Below, piece by piece: positions 56,064 through 64,000 of a DNA stretch of 64,000 bases; positions within the stretch are counted from its first letter, which is position 1; the number at the start of each line of letters is the position of its first letter. A program made the translations under genes and the position numbers. Source of the DNA: Quercus robur (taxonomy: Eukaryota > Streptophyta > Magnoliopsida > Fagales > Fagaceae); contig NC_065539.1 in assembly GCF_932294415.1 (NCBI RefSeq), forward strand, positions 35,648,001 through 35,712,000. Direction: 5' to 3'. The notes below the pieces were generated by a model. The model saw only the letters and a program-made list of their open reading frames with translations, searched no databases and was not told the DNA's origin.

Positions 56064-58330
56064 TGCTGTTTTAGAGTATTTGCTATTGCAGCGCCGAAGG
56101 TTTGGCCTTCAATTAGTAGTCATATAGACTATAGTGAAGGGTAGTATTCATTACTCTGTGTTATCCGGTGAAGCGTTTATGTTTTGCAGGGTGATCATAA
56201 TGATGTAGTAACTTAGAAGCTAGAACTACTCATTCCAATTTGTTCTTTTTGGATGATGAAAATATTTTAGCTTAGATGAGAGGCAATGGCATCAATCATA
56301 TCTCTGGTAGCTGTTCGCATTGATGCATTTGTACCCAGGAATGGCTAGTAATATTTTCAAGCTAAAATTTTAAACGTCCATGTGTTTCTAAGGTTCTATT
56401 ACTTTGGTAAATATAAATTTTCTTTTTTGTTAAGTCGTACTCTATATTTAAGATAACTTATAAAATCAACCTCCAATCTCTTTCTTATCAATGTGGGACA
56501 AAGCCCACTAAGAATATCTGATTAATCCTTCGATACAAAGCATAGCTCCTTAGGTGTAGCATCTTAAGTTTCTCAATTAAATTCAAACTCATGATTGCAT
56601 TGATTAATGAAGCACAAATAATGTTATCTTTTTCAAGAATAATTAAATTCAATGTAGTTATATGTTTGAATTTAATTGGAGAATCTAATGTAGTGCATCT
56701 AAGAAATTGTAACTAAAGGCATGTTTAATATTGGGTGTCCATGAGTCAAGTCGGATCGGGTTTGGGGTGCACTCGGCACTCAATCCAACAACTTCAGGTG
56801 CTGAATCGTGCCACATGTTGTCGACTTTAGTTGCATCTTCATTCCATGGAATAGTTACTCTTTAAGAATAGCCACTCCTTAACTCTAATGCTGTTCCTTC
56901 TGTTTTATGTAACAAACAATCTCTTATGCCCGTTTATGTCGATCAAAAATTAAGTCAATATACATGCTTTTCAAATTAAGTTCTCATCTAGAATAACCTT
57001 TAGAATCTCAATAAGAGCTTCAAGGAAAATGATTTATTGAAAATGACGTATTTCCTTTGTGTATTCATCTAATAAATACATAATCTTTGGGAATATAATC
57101 GAAGATAAAATTGAGCAAAATGCCTTTGAGATTCCCATTGTAGAGTAGAATTCACTTTGTTGTAGTCAAAGTGAGAGTCTTTTATGGGATTGTAGAATTT
57201 CTTCTTAAAAAGATGTTCGAAAAATTTAAGCACCCGTTTATAGAAAGTTTTTATTTATTTATTTTTTATGACAATCTCCTCATCCAAATGCCAAAGCTTG
57301 TTTGGAATATGTAGGATGTAGAAGAGACAGTAATGACCTTCTTAGAACATTAAAAGCGCCTGAAATCACGGCGCTGCAAGATAAAAATGCACTGGTAGAA
57401 ATCATTTGGGCGGCGAAGTTGAAATTGTAAGAAATTTGACAGGCTGAATGAAAATGGTCTTCTAATAAATAGTCATCACTTTGCTATGAGGTGTGCCTTA
57501 ATTTTGGTGAATTCCTTCGTTTAGGTCCAAAAACAGTGATTTTGCCATTTTTAATAATTTTGGTTTCCTTAATAACTTTTTGCTCAAAAGTCATAATAAG
57601 GTCTCGCTTGTTTTGTGACAACCCCTTAAGTTCAGTAGTTTATGATTTTGCATTTAACTCAATGTTACCATTTTTGGTAAAATTTAGTATTTTGCCTCAT
57701 GATTAGTGCGAATTAGGGTTTTGGAGAGTTTCCTAGTCATCTTAGGGTTTTACCTTTTCAATATTTATATGTTTTGTAGCATCTACAGGCAAAGCAGATT
57801 ATTATTAATAAAATTCAAAGTTTTTCTTTATCATTTTCTTTGATGGATTCCAGACATATCATCTTATGGATTCAAGGAACCTTTCGTGGATTTGAGGTTT
57901 AATACCAAAAATTAATGGTTTAATTTTTGTTCCATCTAAGAGAGTATTGTACGTGCTTTCTTCAGACTTTCACGACATCAATGTACATTAATTATAGCAA
58001 GCTTGAAAAAAAAGATAAATTTGTTTAGTACCAAAAAAAAAAAAAAACTACATTGTGAACTCTTGTATGCTTTAAATTAGGTTGTGGAGTTGTTGTTCCA
58101 TGGTGGTCACTTCTAGTGCTTGTGAGCTTTTGACAGTTTTGGTATGTTTGGCATCCATTGACCAAGTGTGGACCATGTAAACTTTCTCTAGGAAACTGGT
58201 AATTGGCCTCAAGTTGCCACAGATGGCATCAATTGATGGAGTACAAGTGATTATATGGTTAACTCGGGATTAGGACGGCCCAACAAACTGCTTGCATAAA
58301 GGAAAATCTGATCATTCAAGTAGTACGAGT
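56064..58330. other. Intergenic, no gene recognised
   Basis: AT-rich sequence downstream of the ubiquitin-like remnant. I see no supported reading frame or transposon ends. Confidence 0.4.
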
Positions 58331-58605
58331 GTGATTAGTTGTGTCAATTTTTGATATGACCCACGAAAATGACATGAACACAACACAGATTTTTACAAGT
58401 TAAGGTTGGGCCTTAGCGGGTGTGGGTCATAAATGAGTCAACTCAAAAGCAACAAGATAATAAACATGTCAATAAGCGTGTCAACTTGCGTGACCTGCAA
58501 TTGAAAAATTTGATGTGCCAATTTGTTCGTGTCAACTCGAAATGACCAATTTAACATAACCCAATTAAGTTGTATAACAAATAAATATTCCTTTTATTTT
58601 AGATT

Positions 58606-60530
58606 TGTGAGAGATTGTGCCCTCGACCCGTTTTTGGTTTTGGGCCAAACCCACATGAATGGGTAGAGTTATGTTATTGTCTCTTAAAATGGAGGTTCGA
58701 TTGATTATATTTTTTCCTTTAGATTAAGGGTTTTATAATGGAGTCGTCACTTACTTAATTATTGGAATAAATAAGAAAACCAAAATTGAAAATTCATCAT
58801 TTTGTTGATTTAAGAATGAATGTACATTGATCATAGGAAATTATATGACTTTGGTCCTAGATACAATCTAAGATAAAGTACATGGCTTTGTTTCCTAGTG
58901 AAAATTACATGGATAAGCATTGATTTATCAACCCTTGATCTAAGTTCGGAGGCTATGTTACAAGATGGGAAAGTCTGAGGCATCCACCTTGTCCAATGAA
59001 ACTAGTCTTTTAGACTATGGTGGCCAACATTCATATTATATCATTTAATATGTTATCAATTAATTTGCATGTTGAATTTAATATGTGTGCATGTGATAAA
59101 CCCTAATTCCATTTATTAATCATTGTATTTGGATTGAAAAATAAATTCTAGTGAATGTGTGTGGATGGCGATAGCCTAGATTCAAGGATTTAAGAGAATT
59201 ATGAAACTAACATGTTTTTTCATATTTTTGATGTGAATTTAAGATCAAAGCCAATGCCATGCATAAACATGTGATGAACAACCAAGAACATGTGAAAAAC
59301 GCATATGAATATTTAAGAACATTCAAACATATTCAAGGAGTTTAAATAAAAACTAGCATGCTCTAATCTTAATCTCATCATAGTAATATAAAAATCAGGT
59401 TAGAGAAAGGGATTATACCTTCATGCATGATCTACATCCATATAGTGGAGGAGGAGGCTCTTGGTGGAGGTCCTAAGAGTGGAGTAGAAAAGAAGAACTA
59501 GGAAAGGGAGAGTGAGTCTCACTTAATACCTTGAGTCTTAAGAAGATCAAGATATGACATGACTACTCTACTTCAGTAGAACTCAAGAGAGGAGAAGAGA
59601 TGGTGTTTCTGTGTGTTATGGAATGGAGGAGAGGGGGGAGGGGTTTATATAGTAGTGATAGAGAGAATATGAATGGAATGACATTTAATGAGGGTTGAAA
59701 AATGATCAAAGATCATGAACCTAGACCCTATTTTAGTATTTAGAGAAAGTTGGTGCATTAAATTTGGAGGTTGGTGGGAGTGATGAGCAAGCAAAATGTC
59801 TAAAACCTTGGTTTTTCCCGTAGCTTCTATAACAGTTTTCAAAGCTAATTTAAAAAAAATCATATCTTTCTCAATTTTGCCTCATTCTTGTGCTCAAATT
59901 GAAGCCCCAGATGTCTAGTTTCTAGCAAAATTAACCTCACTCACAGATTAAAAATATTCTAAGAGATATTAATGAAATGGTGAGCAGAGGTCATTTGTTT
60001 AAAAATATTTTCAGTATAATTAATATTAATAGGCCCCAAATTAGCTTCCAATTAACATTAATATGCTCCAATTACTTCTATTTCAGACTTAATCAATTCT
60101 AAATTTATCCCAATTAAAAAGATAATTACACAAATTACTCATTGAATAATTAATGTTTGATTATTCTAATTAATTAGGTATGTGCAACCTTACCATAAGA
60201 AGTAGTCCTAGTCAATCAAATTATGTCATTGATTTCAAATTAATTATAATTATAACCAATTAAAATTAATTGTTCATAATCACATATAGTCAGACTCAAT
60301 TTGTGATAGTATATCTTGGCCATTCAAACTTGATTTAATGACAACTTTTAATATGATGGTTCAATTAAGGTTTATGACCAGTAAATTTGATCGTTATAAC
60401 ATTAAGACCATTTTGATGAAATGAAATTAAAGATCTAATGGCTACAATTAAGATGCCTATTTTCAAGGTGAAATGACTCTTTTATCCTCCATGTGAGGTT
60501 AAATGTATGTTGCAAAATGGGGTGTTAACA
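58606..60530 (-). mobile_element. Solo LTR (1925 bp)
   Basis: On the minus strand it starts TGTTAACACCCCATTTTGC and ends TCTCACA. It is flanked by AGATT on both sides (58601-58605 and 60531-60535). Start sequence and a GTGACGACTCC near the end resemble Ogre/Tat-like LTRs. No internal region or second LTR is present, so it is a recombination product. Confidence 0.75.
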
Positions 60531-60589
60531 AGATTGTTCAAATACCTTTTATATCCAATCTATATTTTTTAACTTAAAAAAAAAGGTAA

Positions 60590-60712
60590 TTACAAAAACT
60601 TATAAGTGATATAATTGTAAGTTGAAAATTTACAAACTCTTTCTCCTTAGACCCCTAAGTACTTTGTGTATGGGGAGGTGCCAATTTAGTTACAAAGCCC
60701 TTGAACTTTACA
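60590..60712 (-). mobile_element. Decayed SINE
   Basis: It shares with the SINE at 42535 the blocks CTTAGACCCCTAAGTACTTT, GTATGGGGAGGTGC and TTAGTTACAAAGCC (diverged). Confidence 0.45.
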
Positions 60713-61300
60713 AACTCTAAATCTCTAAACCTTCATATAAATATTTAATTTGATTTTTTTTTTTAAAATTTCAGCCCGTCCTCACTCCCTTTCACTCTCA
60801 AACCCTAAACCCTTCCCCTTACTCTAGATAGATAGTACTGCATTATGGACTTAATATTTATTAAGTTATTTGATGTTATTTTATACTTTTAGATGATATG
60901 TTTTAAGTATTTGATTTTATTATTTACTTTCAAATTGTATGCTTAATAGGTATTTTTATGTTATGAGTTTATATTAAATCTGTTGTTTATTAAATTTATA
61001 ACAGTACTAATCATGTGCTTTTTTTTAAGTGGGTTAAATAAATTGAATTTGTGTCAACCTAGCCTATCTAATATTAATCAGGTTGAAATAGGTTGTGTCA
61101 CATTCATGTTAATCCTACACAACACGGCCCGTTTATTAAGCGTGTCAAGTAAGTCTTGTCATGTTCACCCACTTCATTAAAATTTCTTGTTAAGGTTGAA
61201 GGGTCATGACATGATTATTAAATGGATTGAGTCATTTTGCTGAATATCCATACCTCGACATAACATGAACATGACAAACTAACTTGAATCGACACCCTTA

Positions 61301-62080
61301 AATGTGATGCCAACCTAAACTTTTTTGATGCTTGACTTAATGCCCACACTCTTCACAATTGCGAGAATATTACGGTTGTGATTTTCTCATACCTCATGAA
61401 ATTGGAATTCAACTACATTTATAGAGCTCTTGGGTCACTTAATCAGTCTTGTAATTCAAGCGACTATCATGATTTAGGCCAAGGAGGATTCTTTTCATGC
61501 CATCAAGGGAGAGATCATATATAGGAGTTTTATTCTTGGGTTACATAGATTCTAGGTTTATCTGTTTATGACCGTTACTCTCGTAAATTCAGATCATATG
61601 TTTTAGGAATCATGTAATAACATATTCCATTTTTGTAATGAAATTTAGTACAACTAAAAATGTCGTGACATATTGTTGTTATTACAATATATTCACAACT
61701 ATTGAGGTGTAAGTTATAGGTCAAAATAAAATAATAAAATATTGGACTAGGATCCGTTACGGTCTTATACGAATGAGATTAACTTTTTATAACATAATTA
61801 TCAAAATTATTAAAATTAATGTATTTTTTGATTAATGTAAATCTCTATGTACTTTAAAAATCAAATGATTTATATCTTTATTTTGTGATACAAATAAAAT
61901 TTAGAATTGATCCTAATCACTACTTTCTTTTTCATGGCTAGCACGTGCCTTGCACGTGCTGTCCTAACTAGTCTTATTAAAGTGTCACCAATCATACCAT
62001 TTTTCACATCAGTTTGTAAGTATTTTATAGTAAAATTTATAATAGCATTAGTATTCTCCCACCAAAAAAAAGAAAAAAAG

Positions 62081-62113
<33 letters not shown>

Positions 62114-62369
62114 TTAATTTAAATCCAACCAAATCACCATTAAGTAAATAAAAAATGCTAAAACTATTACAAATATTACTATAGAATATTAACACACTTG
62201 TTCGTAAGGCATATATAGTAAAATTTGTAGCATCTCTAGTTAGCATCGTTCAAGTAAATTAGTCATATTAAAAATTAAGAAATAAATGATTTTAAATAAT
62301 TAATTTTTTGTTTAGAAACAAACTAACCACTAAACACGCCTACTTAATTACATTTTCTCACAAAGTTCA
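61301..62369. other. Intergenic, no gene recognised
   Basis: AT-rich, with an A-run and (AT)n near 62066-62113. No supported reading frame. Confidence 0.35.
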
Positions 62370-62403
62370 ACCTTAGCTCAGTTGGTAGAGCGGAGGACTG
62401 TAG
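62370..62403 (+). pseudogene. 5' half of tRNA-Tyr(GUA)
   Basis: These 34 bases match the plant tRNA-Tyr gene, as I recall it, from the end of the acceptor stem through the D-arm (TTAGCTCAGTTGGTAGAGC) to the anticodon (GGACTGTAG). The sequence then diverges into AT-rich DNA. The T-arm and 3' acceptor are absent within several hundred bases, so it cannot make a tRNA. Confidence 0.75.
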
Positions 62404-62892
62404 TAGGAACAATTAAATTAATTCTTAAGAAATTAATTATTAATAATTGATATTTAAATACATAAAAGCCCATCAAAAGTTTTTGGCTTAGCCTCAAATT
62501 GTGTTTAGTCTACCAAGTGAGGTAAAAAAAGCTTCTGAGCTTTGAAGCCATGGTTACCGAAATTTGAAATTAAGCAGTCGTTGGACGGTGTAAAAGTCTA
62601 AAAGTCTGTGTGCCATTTATAGACTATACGAATAAGAATATATTATGTGACGTGCTCTTATCTTGTGAAAGCATCTTGATTCCTTTTGATTAGCCAATAG
62701 ACCGGCATTTATAAGAGACTCCTAGCGTTATTCTCAAGTCTCATTTATCATATTAATTGATTCAATTCCTTCTCCAAAAGAAAAATTAATTGATTCAATT
62801 CCTAAAACAAGACAAAGTTTAAGGGGTGTTTCGTAGCCTTCTTGTATGAGCTAGGCACACTTTCTTAGAATCTGCGATTATATGAAATGCTT

Positions 62893-63062
62893 CACTACAA
62901 AAACTGGACATATAGCAGTGTTTTTAAAGCGCCCCAATAGGTCAACCTATTGTAACAGTAAAAGGCCGTATTAGGTCTCCTTAGTGGTGGTTTTAAAAAC
63001 TTTTGAAAAAAAAACTAAAAAATAAAAAAATAAAAAGACTGTAGAACCAATTTTTTGTAGTG
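62893..63062. mobile_element. CACTA-type MITE (170 bp)
   Basis: It starts CACTACAAAAACTGG and ends CCAATTTTTTGTAGTG, giving the CACTA inverted ends, with CTT on both sides (62890-62892 and 63063-63065). Confidence 0.8.
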
Positions 63063-63065
63063 CTT

Positions 63066-64000
63066 GTTATAACGTGAAGAACACTTTTCTTTTAGAACTT
63101 ACTATGATTAAAAAGAGATAATCAAAGTGGTAAACTCACCTTGCATTCTTGCAATTATTTTTGTTAGGTTCTAAATGTTTAGGATTAAATATTTAGATTT
63201 CTATTTTTATGTATGTTGGCAAACCGAGATCAAAACATGTCTAGATTATGTATTAGACATTACTCATGATAGTACAAATCAGGATTCAAGAACTTACAAG
63301 CTGCAAAAAAGAGAAGTTAATTTCAGTGAGGTTCGACTAATTGAAAATTGTAGTTAGGATTTTTTATGTAGAATTCTATTTTAATCCAAACTCTACAAAA
63401 ACGTTTCGGGTTTTAAGTGAAACACTTCTTGGTATAAAAGGATAACTCTAACTACATTTTAGAGGTTCTTGAAAGTCTTGTGAGTTACTTCTGTGGGATC
63501 TAAATGGTTTTGTACCTTCTAACTCCACAAGCTTCTGCCAGATCAAGAGATCTACTGTGAAGAACTGGTGGAATCAAGTTGCTGCTATAAGATCAACAAT
63601 GACTGGTGATTTGAAACCTTTAAGTGGGATCTCAAAGTCATAAGCATGGGAGCTTGCGTTCAGCAAATCCAAGAGAGAAGAGTCTGTCGAGTCGAAGCTA
63701 CACGTGGTCGTGTTAGTTAGTTCTACTGTAGGAAGCATTAGGTTTAGGAGTTAAATCTTTTGTAAACTTCAATTCTTTCTAGTGGATTTATTTACCTTGA
63801 GGATAGTTAAGTCAAATTCTCTTCAGGTTTTTATCTTGAAATGGATTGGTTTTATTGGTTTTCTTGGATAATCATATCGTTGTCTTATTTATTTTCCCGC
63901 ATTGCATGATATGATATACTACTGTTTAACCTAGATCTCATAATTAACCAAAGTAACTATTTGGTTAATCATTAGGTTAAACAATCTATTTTAAAGAGAT
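63066..64000. other. Right edge: possible LTR fragment
   Basis: A TATA-like GGTATAAAAGGATAAC at about 63431 and a downstream TTTTCCCGCATTGCATGATATGA stretch resemble copia-type LTR leaders. No reading frame confirms it, and the window ends here. Confidence 0.25.

Larger units (their letters stand above)
58336..61300. repeat. Dispersed plant repeat split by a solo LTR
   Basis: The part at 58336-58605 (GTGTCAATTTTTGATATGAC ..) and the part at about 60536-61300 (.. GAATCGACACCC) resemble the two halves of a common dispersed plant repeat with inverted GTGTCRATT ends. The solo LTR sits between. Its class is unclear to me. Confidence 0.35.

Noticed and set aside
63400-64000. Endogenous pararetrovirus or copia LTR at the right edge
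   Set aside because: Only a TATA-like motif and a leader-like stretch suggest it; no coding sequence in the window supports a call.

Overview
This is a plant nuclear DNA window: AT-rich, with short GT/AG introns, chloroplast-targeted and phragmoplast genes, and dense nested plant transposons (MITEs, Helitrons, TRIM, Tat-type Gypsy, PIF/Harbinger, CACTA, SINEs). Gene sequences and repeat style fit a woody rosid, possibly Fagaceae such as oak or chestnut; that assignment is an impression, not a test.

Three host genes look intact. (1) A minus-strand WD40-type gene at 3539-7073 resembles the Arabidopsis KIN14B-interacting protein At4g14310. (2) A plus-strand plastid fibrillin of the FBN6/PAP8 type spans 27881-30436. 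(3) A plus-strand phragmoplast kinesin, KIN-10A/PAKRP2-like, spans 32810-36997. A fourth host-like gene, a tandem ubiquitin-like reading frame at about 55661-56063, appears to be a 5'-broken remnant. From memory, the Arabidopsis homologues of genes 1 and 3 are almost adjacent (At4g14310 and At4g14330), so the pair may be conserved microsynteny stretched here by transposons.

Layout: 0.6-2.05 kb, nested MITEs; 3.5-7.1 kb, WD40 gene; 7.97-13.86 kb, a Tourist-like MITE split by a 5.4-kb chimeric retroelement (inverted chromovirus fragment joined to a tandem TRIM, itself carrying a Helitron); 13.9-17.7 kb, a tandem segmental duplication with a PIF-type MITE; 18.1-21.0 kb, duplicated decayed Myb/SANT-like reading frames cut by a solo LTR; 21.7-26.9 kb, a two-gene PIF/Harbinger transposon; 27.9-37.0 kb, fibrillin and kinesin genes with a Helitron between them; 37-44.8 kb, AT-rich repeats, MITEs and SINEs; 44.78-54.98 kb, a complete Tat-clade Gypsy retrotransposon; 55-64 kb, the ubiquitin-like remnant, a solo LTR, a tRNA-Tyr half and a CACTA MITE.

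The most unusual item is the Tat element (5-bp duplication GGTAT, 487-bp LTRs differing at 8 sites). Besides gag-pol on the minus strand it carries an independent, multi-exon gene on the opposite strand with its own TATA box. That module, including promoter, introns, exons and a 3' hairpin-bearing tandem array, is saturated with the pentamer GACGG/CCGTC: about 70 copies by eye in 3.75 kb, against about 17 in 5.2 kb of gag-pol. This suggests a motif under amplification or selection, possibly recognised by an element-encoded or host factor.
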